Part shown: one piece after another, positions 26,973 through 35,510 of the stretch
Numbering within the stretch: position 1 is the first letter of the stretch
How the letters are laid out: each line of letters starts with the position of its first letter
From: Knufia peltigerae
Lineage: Eukaryota > Ascomycota > Eurotiomycetes > Chaetothyriales > Trichomeriaceae
Assembly: GCA_030247855.1 (NCBI GenBank)
Contig: JAPDRN010000049.1
Span: forward strand, 62,001 to 126,000
Direction of reading: 5' to 3'
DNA length: 64,000 nucleotides
Position numbers and translations under genes: made by a program
Notes under the pieces: generated by a model
Database searches by the model: none
Told to the model about the DNA's origin: nothing
What the model saw: the letters and a program-made list of their open reading frames with translations, nothing else

Positions 26973-28343
26973 ATGTCCGATTCGCGTTCCCCGTACTCCT
27001 TCCATGCCGCCCACGCCCTGCTGGCCGACGGCTGGGCCGCCGATGTCCGCCTGCAGGTGCAGGAGGGGCGCATCGCGGCGGTCACGCGCGGGCAGGCAGC
27101 GCAGCACGGTGATACCCGCGTGGGCATCCTGGTGCCGGGCCTGCCGAACCTGCACAGCCACGCCTTCCAGCGTGGCATGGCGGGGCTGACCGAGATCGGT
27201 GGCGGCGACGGCGACAGCTTCTGGAGCTGGCGCGAACTGATGTACCGCTTCCTGGCCCATCTGCGCCCGGATGCAGTGCAGGCCATCGCCGCCCAGGCGT
27301 ACATGGATATGCTGGAAAGCGGCTTCACCCGCGTCGGCGAATTCCATTACCTGCACCATGATGCCGATGGCCGCGCTTACGCCAATCGCGCCGAGATGAG
27401 CGTGCAGATCGCCGCTGCGGCCGAGCAGACCGGCATCGGCCTGACCCTGCTGCCGGTGTTCTACGCCCACGCCGATTTCGGTGGGGCGCCGCCGAATCCG
27501 GCACAGCGCCGCCTCATCCATGACGTCGAAGCGTTCGCGCAGCTGCTTGATGGCGCCCGCACTGCACTGGCCACGCTGCCCGATGCGGTGCTCGGCATCG
27601 CCCCGCACAGCCTGCGCGCGGTGACCGGCGAGGAGCTGAGCGCACTACTGCCGCTGACCAATGGCCCGGTACACATCCACATTGCCGAGCAGGTGCGCGA
27701 GGTCGAGGCCTGCCTGGCATGGAGCGGACAGCGACCGCTGCAGTGGTTGTACAACCATGTCCCGGTCGACGCGCGCTGGTGCCTGGTGCATGCCACCCAC
27801 ATCACCGACGACGAGCGTGCGCAGATGGTCGCCAGTAACGCCGTGGCCGGCCTGTGTCCGATCACCGAGGCGAATCTGGGTGACGGCCTGTTCCCGATGC
27901 AGGCTTTCGCGCGCGAGGGCGGGCGCTTCGGTGTCGGCTCCGATTCCAACGTGCTGGTCGATGCCGCAGAAGAGCTGCGCCTGCTGGAGTACGGCCAGCG
28001 CCTGACCCTGCGGGGGCGCAACGTGTTGGCCCCGGATGCCGGTCGCAGCACCGGGCGCTTCCTGTTTGAAGGGGCACTGCAGGGCGGTGCACAGGCGCTG
28101 GGCGTGGCTGCCGGCCTGCAGGTGGGTGCCAGCGCAGACATGGTTGAGCTGGATGCCGCGCACCCCGCGTTGCAGGCGCGACACGGTGACGCATGGCTTG
28201 ACAGCTGGGTGTTCGCCGCACGTAATGGCGCGCTGCGATCGGTCTGGCGCCATGGCCGCCAGTGCGTGGCCGAGGGCCGCCACCTGCAGCGCGAGGCCAT
28301 CACCACCGCCTTCGCCGCTGCCCTGCGTGGCGTGCTGGGCTGA
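26973..28343 (+). CDS. hutF: Formimidoylglutamate deiminase
   Basis: A 456-residue amidohydrolase (EC 3.5.3.13), which converts formimidoylglutamate to formylglutamate, the step that feeds HutG. Metal ligands are visible in PGLPNLHSHAFQRGM, HIHIAEQ and the Asp of GSDSNVLVD. HutF plus HutG defines the five-step pathway used by Pseudomonas, not the four-step HutG-formimidase route. Divergent from hutI, with hutC 28 bp downstream. The ribosome site before the ATG is poor. Confidence 0.96.
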   Translation: MSDSRSPYSFHAAHALLADGWAADVRLQVQEGRIAAVTRGQAAQHGDTRVGILVPGLPNLHSHAFQRGMAGLTEIGGGDGDSFWSWRELMYRFLAHLRPDAVQAIAAQAYMDMLESGFTRVGEFHYLHHDADGRAYANRAEMSVQIAAAAEQTGIGLTLLPVFYAHADFGGAPPNPAQRRLIHDVEAFAQLLDGARTALATLPDAVLGIAPHSLRAVTGEELSALLPLTNGPVHIHIAEQVREVEACLAWSGQRPLQWLYNHVPVDARWCLVHATHITDDERAQMVASNAVAGLCPITEANLGDGLFPMQAFAREGGRFGVGSDSNVLVDAAEELRLLEYGQRLTLRGRNVLAPDAGRSTGRFLFEGALQGGAQALGVAAGLQVGASADMVELDAAHPALQARHGDAWLDSWVFAARNGALRSVWRHGRQCVAEGRHLQREAITTAFAAALRGVLG

Positions 28344-28371
28344 TCGCCTCCCACTATCGAGACCCCACTAC

Positions 28372-29100
28372 GTGAAGGCCAGCAAGTCCGCCACGCTCAA
28401 CCAGCGCATCCGCAGCGAACTGGAAAGCCGCATCCTCAGCGGGGAGTGGGCGCCGGGCTTCCGTATCCCGTACGAGCACGAGTTGATGGAGCAGTACGGC
28501 TGCTCGCGGATGACGGTGAACAAGGTGCTGACGGCGCTGGCCGAGAGCGGCATGATCGAGCGCCGCCGCCGAGCGGGCTCGTTCGTGGCCCGGCAGCCAC
28601 CGCACTTGGAACAGGTGGCGCTGGAGATCCCGGACATCGCAATGGAGGTCGGCTCGCGCGGGCATCAGTACGGCTACCGCCTGCTACAGCGCGAACTGCG
28701 CTTGGCCGAGGCGGCAAATGCCGGTGAAGTCGAGCTGGCGGGCAGTGAACAGCTGCTGGCGATGCGCTGCCTGCACTTGGCCGATGGCCGGCCGCTGGCG
28801 CTGGAGCATCGCCTCATCAGCCCGGTCGGCGTGCCCGAGGTGCTGGAGGTGGACTTCAGTACCACCGCGCCGGGCAGCTGGCTGCTGCAGAACGTGTCGT
28901 GGACACGCGCCCAGCACCGCATCAGCGCCTGGGGCGCCGACGCGCCCACCGCCAAGCTGTTGGACGTGAAGCCCGGTACCGCCTGCCTGGTGATTGAGCG
29001 CTTGACCTGGCGCGGTGAACAGCCGATCACCCGCGTGCGTCAGATGTTCCTGGGGGATGCCTGGGATCTGGTCGCGCGCTTCTCGCCCGGGGCGCGATAG
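28372..29100 (+). CDS. hutC: GntR-family histidine utilisation repressor
   Basis: A 242-residue GntR/HutC regulator. The N-terminal winged helix (ILSGEWAPGFRIPYEHELM ... SRMTVNKVLTALAESGMI) is joined to a UTRA ligand domain (LALEHRLISPVG). Urocanate is the usual inducer of HutC. The start is a GTG at 28372, the only in-frame candidate that keeps the HTH intact without reaching into hutF; its ribosome site is weak. The gene lies 28 bp after hutF in the same transcript and would repress through the site at 26933. Confidence 0.93.
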   Translation: MKASKSATLNQRIRSELESRILSGEWAPGFRIPYEHELMEQYGCSRMTVNKVLTALAESGMIERRRRAGSFVARQPPHLEQVALEIPDIAMEVGSRGHQYGYRLLQRELRLAEAANAGEVELAGSEQLLAMRCLHLADGRPLALEHRLISPVGVPEVLEVDFSTTAPGSWLLQNVSWTRAQHRISAWGADAPTAKLLDVKPGTACLVIERLTWRGEQPITRVRQMFLGDAWDLVARFSPGAR

Positions 29101-29186
29101 GGGCGAACCCACCGTTTTCCGTGTCGGTGCAGGCGCTGTCGTCTTGCGCTCTGTCGTTGCGTGTGTACGATGTGCATGGTTCCTGC

Positions 29187-29367
29187 ATGAAGAGCGGGGC
29201 TTATCCGGGAGCTGGAAGCGGCGGGCTGGTCCTGCCGCCGTATCCGCGGATCCCATCATGTATTCGTGCATCCGCACCGGCCTCACATCATCACCGTTCC
29301 GCATCCCAAAAAGGATCTGGGAAAAGGGTTGGTACAGGCATTGCGGAAGCTTGCGGGACTGACGTAG
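29187..29367 (+). pseudogene. hicA: hicA-type toxin gene, frameshifted near its start
   Basis: Downstream of position 29200 one frame reads as a HicA mRNA-interferase domain, with a conserved Gly-Ser-His-His motif and a Pro-Lys-Lys-Asp-Leu-Gly-Lys-Gly stretch, ending at TAG 29365-29367. The only plausible start, ATG 29187, is in a different frame because of an extra base in the GGGG run at 29196-29199. The HicA frame itself has a TGA at 29188-29190 and no start codon near its N-terminus. It lies 9 bp upstream of an intact hicB. It is either a genuine inactivation or a homopolymer sequencing error. Confidence 0.82.
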
Positions 29368-29376
29368 GAAGCCCTC

Positions 29377-29769
29377 ATGCGATATCCAGTCTTGATCGAG
29401 GCCGGCGATGAACGTACCGCGTGGAGCGTGATCGTGCCGGATCTGCCCGGCTGCTTCTCGGCTGCAGACACGCTCGACGATGCGTTGACGTCTGCTGAGG
29501 AGGCGGCACTGGGATGGATCGATACCGCGCTGGATGCAGGCCGCCCGATTCCGCGTCCTTCATCGGCGCAGAAGGTGGTTGCCGAGGCCGATAAAGCAAC
29601 AGCGTGGATCCTCGCTTACATCTGCATCGATCCTTCCTTGCTGGATGACACCATCGAGCGGGTCAATATCAGCCTGCCGCGTCGCATCCTCGCGCGTCTG
29701 GATGCGCAGGCCAAGGCGGCCGGCGAGTCGCGCTCCAGTTACATCGCGCACCTGGCGGCACAGGGCTGA
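29377..29769 (+). CDS. hicB: HicB family antitoxin
   Basis: A 130-residue HicB-type protein. The N-terminal HicB fold reads VLIEAGDERTAWSVIVPDLP followed by GCFSAADTLDDA; the C-terminus is a ribbon-helix-helix DNA-binding segment (RVNISLPRRILARLDAQAKA). Such proteins neutralise HicA and repress the hicAB promoter. It is intact, whereas the upstream hicA is frameshifted, which is the expected direction of decay for a toxin-antitoxin pair. GGAAG precedes the ATG. Confidence 0.93.
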   Translation: MRYPVLIEAGDERTAWSVIVPDLPGCFSAADTLDDALTSAEEAALGWIDTALDAGRPIPRPSSAQKVVAEADKATAWILAYICIDPSLLDDTIERVNISLPRRILARLDAQAKAAGESRSSYIAHLAAQG

Positions 29770-29816
29770 CGATGCGGTGGCCGAGCTTGGGCCCGGCACC
29801 ATCACGCCTCAGCCCA

Positions 29817-30833
29817 TCAATACGTCGCGCACTGCCGCCACCGCACCGGCTCATCCACGCCGGGGCGGGCGTTGAGCTGCACGCGCACGTTGCGCAGGGC
29901 AGGGTAGCGAAGCACTTCCTGGCACACGCGAGGCCACACTGTTTCCAGTTCGCCGGTGCGGTTGATCGCCAGTGTCTGCCGGGTCAGCCAGACGCCGCTG
30001 GCGATGCCGGATTGCCCGGCCAGCGCGCGGGCCAGTTCGGCCTGGTAGCGGTCCAGCGTGGCAGCGTCGGGGTTGGGATTGCTGCGCGCGTCGTCGGTGT
30101 TCTGCGGCGCGGCTGTGGCGACCACGGGAGCGGGGACATTCGCGGCGCTGTCCGGCGCGGCGGGCGTCGGCAAAGGACGTGCAGCCGGCGACGCGACAGG
30201 TGCATCGGCGGGAGCCGGAATCGGGTCTGCCTGTTCGGTGCGCAGGCCTTGCAGGCCAAGCCCGACCAGCAGCCCCAGCGTCATTGAAGCCAGTGCGGCA
30301 ATGGCGATGCGGCGCAGCGCCTCATGGCGGGCAATCGCGCGCACGCGGGTGTCAACATCGGTCGGCAGGTAGGGCTGCAGCAGCGGCCACAGACGCGGAC
30401 CATCAATCACTTCCACCGCTTGCTTCTCTGCGGCGGCCAGACCATCGCGCTCAACCCGGCCTTCGGTGATCAGCATGCCGCCCTTGGCGCCCGCCAGTCG
30501 CGCGGCAGCGCCCAGTTCGTTCACCGCAGCGGTGCCGATGCGATAGGCCAGCCCGTGCTTGCACGACACCCGCCAGTTGTTCGGGCCATCGCTGAGCAGG
30601 AAATCGCTGCTTGGCTCACGGCTTTCCTCGCTCGGGTCCTGCAGTTCACGCAGTCCGCGCTGCTCGCGCAGCATGCGTTTGATCAGGGTGGAAAACTCGC
30701 GCCAGTGCATGCCCGCCAGGGCCTGCAGGCCCAGTTGCATTTCGGTACGTCGGCGCTTGAACCACCAGAGATAGACGGTGGCCAGGGTGCAGGTAAGCAG
30801 GGCCGACAGCAGGGCCAGAATCCAGGGAAGCAT
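29817..30833 (-). CDS. Membrane-anchored restriction endonuclease-like (Mrr-type) protein
   Basis: A 338-residue protein. An N-terminal membrane helix (LPWILALLSALLTCTLATVYLWW) is followed by an Mrr_cat-like domain at about residues 40-150 (MHWREFSTLIKRML ... WRVSCKHGLAYRIG, NELGAAARLAGAKGGMLITEG). A second helix follows near residue 175 (ALASMTLGLLVGLGL), then an Ala/Pro-rich linker and a C-terminal domain with WPRVCQEVLRY. The usual QxK of Mrr nucleases reads SCK here, so catalysis is uncertain. Membrane-tethered Mrr-like proteins are frequent in gamma-proteobacteria, but their role is not settled. Confidence 0.78.
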   Translation of the reverse strand: MLPWILALLSALLTCTLATVYLWWFKRRRTEMQLGLQALAGMHWREFSTLIKRMLREQRGLRELQDPSEESREPSSDFLLSDGPNNWRVSCKHGLAYRIGTAAVNELGAAARLAGAKGGMLITEGRVERDGLAAAEKQAVEVIDGPRLWPLLQPYLPTDVDTRVRAIARHEALRRIAIAALASMTLGLLVGLGLQGLRTEQADPIPAPADAPVASPAARPLPTPAAPDSAANVPAPVVATAAPQNTDDARSNPNPDAATLDRYQAELARALAGQSGIASGVWLTRQTLAINRTGELETVWPRVCQEVLRYPALRNVRVQLNARPGVDEPVRWRQCATY

Positions 30834-30957
30834 GCAGGGCGACGACGGAAGGGGCGAAAACGGAAGCCCACAGTGTAAAGGGCCGACCGGTTGATTGCGT
30901 CAGGGTGTTCCCGACAACAACCGTGATGCAGCCCGCAGATCTGCACGCGCCAGACAC

Positions 30958-31026
30958 GAAAAAACCCGCCAATCCTGAAGCCGTGAGGGGAGGGAACAAA
31001 CGGCAGCCGAAGCGATTGGCGGGTTC
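30958..31026 (-). terminator. Long-loop rho-independent terminator after the phasin gene
   Basis: On the minus strand the arms AACCCGCCAATC (31015-31026) and GATTGGCGGG (30964-30973) are followed by a run of six T. The loop of about 40 bases can itself fold (GCCG / CGGC). It lies 46 bp after the phasin stop. Confidence 0.75.
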
Positions 31027-31071
31027 TACGCGATTGTCAACGAAAATTTATTGCGTTGCAACAAAGGCGGT

Positions 31072-31563
31072 TCAGGGCGTGCTGCCCGGTGACTGGTGGC
31101 TGCCCGGCGAGGGGGTATCCACGTCGGTGGAGGCGCGGTGTTCCAGCTTGGCCAGGCGTGCGGTCAGGGCATCGATGCGGGCTTCCAGCGCGGTCACCTG
31201 ATCGGCGGTCGGCACGTGCAGTCGCTTGAGTACGCCCTGCACCTGGTCATCGAAGGCCTTGTTGACCTTGTCCCAGGTCCCGGATGCCTTCTCGCGAGCT
31301 TCGTCCAGCGAGTGCTCGACGTTGTCGCGCCAGCCCGGTTCCTGCTCGCCGCTGCGTTCACGGCGGCGGGCTTCCCAGGCTTCGCCTTCCTTCACCAGGC
31401 CATCGAAGAACCGGCCTCCTTCTGCCTGCGCGCGCCCAAGGGCGCCAAGTCCGGCCAGCCAGACCTGCTGGGCCGAATCGCTCAGCTTGCGCGAAAAGCG
31501 TTCTGCCTGGTCGCCGAAGCCGGCATCATCGTCGCGGCGATCGTCATTCTCGTAACGGTTCAT
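31072..31563 (-). CDS. Polyhydroxyalkanoate granule-associated phasin
   Basis: A 163-residue hydrophilic, helical protein of the poly(hydroxyalkanoate) granule-associated family (PhaF/PhaI-like). The signature region is KLSDSAQQVWLAGLGALGRA followed by GRFFDGLVKEGE. A C-terminal heptad-like stretch (VTALEARIDALTARLAKLEHR) suggests a coiled coil. Phasins coat PHA granules. The neighbouring gene at 31645 is a second PHA-related protein on the same strand. No PHA synthase lies in this window. Confidence 0.88.
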   Translation of the reverse strand: MNRYENDDRRDDDAGFGDQAERFSRKLSDSAQQVWLAGLGALGRAQAEGGRFFDGLVKEGEAWEARRRERSGEQEPGWRDNVEHSLDEAREKASGTWDKVNKAFDDQVQGVLKRLHVPTADQVTALEARIDALTARLAKLEHRASTDVDTPSPGSHQSPGSTP

Positions 31564-31644
31564 TGCATTCCCCGTGGGAGTTGGGCCTACCCCCGAGAGT
31601 AGCGCGCGCCGACGTTGCTGGGCCGTGATGGCCGCAGCGCAGGT

Positions 31645-31920
31645 TCAGCCCAGCTTTTCCTTCAACACACGCTGGATCTCGCTTTCCACCATGCCCTTCA
31701 TCGCCGACAGCAGGAAGCCCAGCTTGGCCGTCACCCGCACCGCGCCCGGCTGCAGTTCGATCGCACCGTCCACGCCACTGCCGGAGAAGTTCAACACGTC
31801 GGCGGCCCACGACGACTTCAGGCCGAAGCGTTCGCCCAGCTTGGCGGCAACCTGCTCGATCGCTTCACGTGCCTGGGTGTCGGGCAGGGTATGGGCGTGG
31901 CGGACATCGATGGTGGACAT
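31645..31920 (-). CDS. Polyhydroxyalkanoic acid system family protein
   Basis: A 91-residue protein starting STIDVRHAHTLPDTQAREAI and ending VESEIQRVLKEKLG, the pattern of the short PHA granule-region family often linked to phasin genes. AGGAG precedes the ATG at 31920. It lies 81 bp upstream of the phasin gene on the same strand and is probably cotranscribed. The fold is a small alpha-beta domain. Its biochemical role is not known. Confidence 0.85.
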   Translation of the reverse strand: MSTIDVRHAHTLPDTQAREAIEQVAAKLGERFGLKSSWAADVLNFSGSGVDGAIELQPGAVRVTAKLGFLLSAMKGMVESEIQRVLKEKLG

Positions 31921-32044
31921 GCAGGCTCCTGGCGCAGGGCGGGGATCAGTGAGAGGGCGAGCATTGTGCGCATCGACAGCGCCCACGCCAAGCGCTCATC
32001 GCAGGTTCTTCTTCGTAGGCGGCCAACCTGCTAGTCTGCGCCGC

Positions 32045-32854
32045 GTGCAGAACCTGCTAGTTCACTTCAGTCAACAACAACAGCCCGACCAGCCGCTGCG
32101 GCCCGGGGTGCAGCGCATCGTGCGCCAGGCAAACGGCAGCGTGCGCCTCGGTGATGCCGGCAACGGCGCGCTGCTGCTCGCCCAGTTCTGCATGGACGAC
32201 CGCGGCCTCTGGCTGCAGGTCGGCAACGGTATTCGCGGCATCCATGTGAATGGTCGCCCGGTACGGCGCATGGCCTTGCTGCGGGCGGGTGACGCGGTAT
32301 ACGTGGACGGCGTGGAAATGGTCCTGCAGGGCGAGGTCGACACCCTGCTGCAGGCACCGGCGCCGGCCGCCAGCGTTGAAGGCAACGGTGACGAGCAGCG
32401 CCTGCTGCGCGGTGTCGGTGGCCTGCATCACGGCCGCAGCTACCCGCTGTCGCGCACGCGGGTGATCGGCCGTGGCAGCGATGTCGACATTGAGATCGAT
32501 GAGCCTGCCTTCGCCGAACAGCACGCGCGGGTGGAAGTACACGGCGAGCGGGTATTGCTGCGTGACCTGGGCAGTGCCGATGGCACCCGGGTCAACGGCG
32601 TTGCCGTCCGCCACTGCTGGCTGCAGGCTGGCGACCAGGTGGTGTTCGATGGCCAGCACCGGTTCGTGCTGGAAGTGCCGCATGACCCGCGCAGACGCCC
32701 GCCGCTGGCCGATGACGAAGGCAGCGACGAAGCCGAACAGGCGCCCGTGGTGCCGGTCGCACCGCGTCGGGTGCGCCGCTGGCCCTGGCTGCTCGGCAGT
32801 GCGTTGCTGTTGGCGGCGGTGCTCAGCCTGCTGCTCTGGTTCGGCGCGCGCTGA
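32045..32854 (+). CDS. FHA domain membrane protein
   Basis: A 269-residue protein. The C-terminal half carries a clear forkhead-associated domain (RTRVIGRGSDVDIEIDEPAF, RDLGSADGTRVNG), which binds phosphothreonine peptides. The N-terminal half (residues 1-95) looks like a second, degenerate FHA-like domain (GNGIRGIHVNGRPV). A single helix near the C-terminus (WLLGSALLLAAVLSLLLWF) anchors it. The GTG at 32045 is the start that keeps the N-terminal domain whole. No Ser/Thr kinase gene is seen nearby. Confidence 0.87.
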   Translation: MQNLLVHFSQQQQPDQPLRPGVQRIVRQANGSVRLGDAGNGALLLAQFCMDDRGLWLQVGNGIRGIHVNGRPVRRMALLRAGDAVYVDGVEMVLQGEVDTLLQAPAPAASVEGNGDEQRLLRGVGGLHHGRSYPLSRTRVIGRGSDVDIEIDEPAFAEQHARVEVHGERVLLRDLGSADGTRVNGVAVRHCWLQAGDQVVFDGQHRFVLEVPHDPRRRPPLADDEGSDEAEQAPVVPVAPRRVRRWPWLLGSALLLAAVLSLLLWFGAR

Positions 32855-32858
32855 ACCG

Positions 32859-32979
32859 CATCCGCCGGGCATGGCCCGGCGCTACCGGCCTTCTCTCTGG
32901 TAGATGCCAACCTTGGTTGGCACGTTCCCTCCGCACCCATGACGCCTGCCGGCGTACGCCAACCAAGGTTGGCGGCTAC
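32859..32979. repeat. Cluster of three SMAG repeats
   Basis: Three GTAG-headed palindromes: one reversed with core GCCGGGCATGGCCCGGC ending GCTAC at 32885, one forward at 32900-32923 (core GCCAACCTTGGTTGGC), and one reversed at 32958-32979 with the same core. The last two form an inverted pair. Confidence 0.82.
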
Positions 32980-33107
32980 CAAGACCATGCACGGCCCCGC
33001 ACCGCGCGCGGCAAATGGATACGGATGCAACCAAATTTCCCTTGCGCCACAAGGCCGCAAGGCTGGTGCAGTGCGGCATACTAGCGGTCTTGCCCCACAG
33101 GTGTGCC

Positions 33108-34193
33108 ATGACGCGCGCGTTCAACTTCAGTGCCGGCCCTGCCACGTTGCCGGAATCGGTCCTGCGCCAGGCGCAGGCGGAAATGCTGGACTGGCACGGT
33201 AGCGGTGCCTCCATCGTGGAAATGAGCCATCGCGGTCCGGAATTCATGTCCGTGGCCGCCGAGGCCGAGGCCGACCTGCGTCGCCTGCTCGACATTCCCG
33301 AGGACTATGCAGTGCTGTTCCTGCCCGGGGGCGCCACCACCCAGCAGGCGTTGATTCCGCTCAACTTCGCCAGCCCCGGCCAGCGTGCCGACTACGTGGT
33401 CACCGGCCACTGGGGCAAGACCGCAGTCAAGCAGGCCAGCCCCTACGTGGACGTCAACGTCGCCGCCAGCAGCGAGGCCGAAGGCTATCGCCAGCTGCCC
33501 GAGCGCGCCGGCTGGCAGCTTTCGCCCGATGCCGCCTACGTGCACATCACCGCCAACGAGACCATTCACGGCGTCGAGTTCCGTGATGTGCCCGACACCG
33601 GCAACGTGCCGCTGGTGGCCGACTTCAGCTCATCCATCGCCAGCGAGCCGCTGGATGTGCGCCGCTACGGCATCATTTACGCCGGTGCGCAGAAGAACCT
33701 GGGTCCGGTCGGCATCGCGGTGATGATCATCCGCCGCGACCTGCTGGAGCGCAGTGGCCAGCCGCGTGCGGACATCTTCGATTACCGCTCGCACGTCGCC
33801 CGCGATTCCATGCTCAACACGCCGCCCACCTGGAACTGGTACCTGGCTGGCCTGGTGTTCAAGTGGATGCTCGCCGAGGGCGGCGTGGTCGAGTTCGCCA
33901 AGCGCAACGCCGCCAAGGCCGCGCTGGTGTACGGCGCCATCGATGCCTCCGGCGGCTTCTATCGCAATGAGGTCGCGCATTCGGCGCGCTCGCGGATGAA
34001 CATCCCGTTCTTCCTGCCCAACACCGACCTCGATGCCCGCTTCGTCGCCGAAGCCAAGGCCGCCGGCCTGCTGGCGTTGAAGGGCCACAAGGTGGTCGGT
34101 GGCATTCGTGCGTCGCTCTACAACGCCATGCCGCTGGCCGGGGCCGAGGCGCTGGTCGCCTTCATGGCTGATTTCCAGCAGCGTCACGGCTGA
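33108..34193 (+). CDS. serC: Phosphoserine aminotransferase
   Basis: A 361-residue class V aminotransferase (EC 2.6.1.52) of the serine and pyridoxal-phosphate pathways. It opens FNFSAGPATLPESVL, and the PLP lysine lies in IIYAGAQKNLGPVG. The ATG at 33108 fits the family length; the frame upstream is open but not conserved. It begins the serC-pheA-aroA group typical of Xanthomonadaceae and lies 51 bp before pheA. Confidence 0.97.
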   Translation: MTRAFNFSAGPATLPESVLRQAQAEMLDWHGSGASIVEMSHRGPEFMSVAAEAEADLRRLLDIPEDYAVLFLPGGATTQQALIPLNFASPGQRADYVVTGHWGKTAVKQASPYVDVNVAASSEAEGYRQLPERAGWQLSPDAAYVHITANETIHGVEFRDVPDTGNVPLVADFSSSIASEPLDVRRYGIIYAGAQKNLGPVGIAVMIIRRDLLERSGQPRADIFDYRSHVARDSMLNTPPTWNWYLAGLVFKWMLAEGGVVEFAKRNAAKAALVYGAIDASGGFYRNEVAHSARSRMNIPFFLPNTDLDARFVAEAKAAGLLALKGHKVVGGIRASLYNAMPLAGAEALVAFMADFQQRHG

Positions 34194-34244
34194 GCAATGA
34201 ACGGCGTGCATCGTCGGGTGCGCGCCCCGCAACAAGGAATTCCG

Positions 34245-35435
34245 ATGGCAAGCAAACCCAGCAAGAAGGCGTCGAAGAAGGCCGAACCGGCCAAGGACAG
34301 CGCCACCTCCAAGCCGAAGGGCAAGTCGAAGGCAACCGCGGTGCCCACCCTGGCGCCACTGGCGCTGGCCGATGTGCGTTCGAAGATCGACCAGATCGAC
34401 CGTGACATCCAGAGCCTGATCGCCGAGCGCGCACAGTTCGCCCACCAGGTCGGCAAGGCCAAGGGCAAACTCGCCGCCGCTGTCGACTACTACCGCCCCG
34501 AACGCGAAGCGCAGGTGCTGCGCATGGTGGTGGACCGCAACGAAGGCCCGCTCAGCGATGAGCTGCTGGTGCACGTCTACCGCGAAATCATGTCGGCCTG
34601 CCTGGCCCAGCAGGAGCCGTTGAAAATCGGTTACCTCGGCCCGGAAGGTACCTTCAGCCAGCAGGCCGTGCTAAAGCACTTCGGCCGCTCGGCGCTGGGC
34701 CTGCCGATGGCCAGCATCGAAGAAGTGTTCCAGGAAGTGGAGGCGGGCAACGCCGATTTCGGCGTGGTGCCGGTGGAAAACTCGGGGCAGGGCACCATCC
34801 AGATCACCCTGGACATGTTCCTTACTTCCAACCTGAAAATCTGCGGCGAAGTGGAGCTGCGCGTACAGCAGTACCTGATGTCGCGCAGTGGCCGCATCGA
34901 AGACATCGAGCGCGTCTACGGCCACCCGCAATCCTTCATGCAGACCTCGGCATGGATGCGCGCCAACCTGCCCAAGGCCGAGAAGATCCCGGTCTCCAGC
35001 AACGCCGAAGGCGCGCGCCGTGCGCGCAATGCCGACGACGCTGCAGCCATCGGCGGCGAGAGCGCCGGCCACGTGTACGGCCTGAAGAAGGTCGTCACCA
35101 AGCCGATCCAGAACGATGCCGACAACACCACCCGTTTCCTGGTGGTGGGCCGCAACATCTTCCCGACCTCCGGCCACGACCGGACCTCGGTGCTGGTGTT
35201 CATCCATGACAAGCCCGGTGCGCTGTTCGATGTGCTCAGCCCGTTCGCGCGCCATGGCATCAGCATGAACCGCATCGAGTCGCGGCCCTCGCATCACGGC
35301 AAGTGGGAATACGGCTTCTTCATCGATCTCGCCGGCCACATCGACGACGCGCCGATGCAGGCCGCATTGGCCGAGCTGGAAGCGCACTCGGCGCAGATCA
35401 AGGTGCTTGGCTCCTATCCGGTGGCCGTGCCCTGA
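34245..35435 (+). CDS. pheA: Bifunctional chorismate mutase / prephenate dehydratase (P-protein)
   Basis: A 396-residue enzyme of phenylalanine synthesis. An unusual Lys/Ala-rich N-terminal extension (residues 1-40) precedes an AroQ-type chorismate mutase domain (VRSKIDQIDRDIQSLIAERA, residues 45-125). Prephenate dehydratase follows (GYLGPEGTFSQQA, VPVENSGQGTI, and NDADNTTRFLVVG with the catalytic Thr-Arg-Phe). A C-terminal ACT domain (HDKPGALFDVLSPFA, ESRPS) gives phenylalanine feedback. AAGGAATTCCG precedes the ATG at 34245. Confidence 0.97.
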   Translation: MASKPSKKASKKAEPAKDSATSKPKGKSKATAVPTLAPLALADVRSKIDQIDRDIQSLIAERAQFAHQVGKAKGKLAAAVDYYRPEREAQVLRMVVDRNEGPLSDELLVHVYREIMSACLAQQEPLKIGYLGPEGTFSQQAVLKHFGRSALGLPMASIEEVFQEVEAGNADFGVVPVENSGQGTIQITLDMFLTSNLKICGEVELRVQQYLMSRSGRIEDIERVYGHPQSFMQTSAWMRANLPKAEKIPVSSNAEGARRARNADDAAAIGGESAGHVYGLKKVVTKPIQNDADNTTRFLVVGRNIFPTSGHDRTSVLVFIHDKPGALFDVLSPFARHGISMNRIESRPSHHGKWEYGFFIDLAGHIDDAPMQAALAELEAHSAQIKVLGSYPVAVP

Positions 35436-35510
35436 TCCCTGCTGCGGCGGCTGCGGTCGCCGCCCCCTGATGCACCGCCGGCGACTCGGCGCTTACGGAA
35501 CAATTCAACG

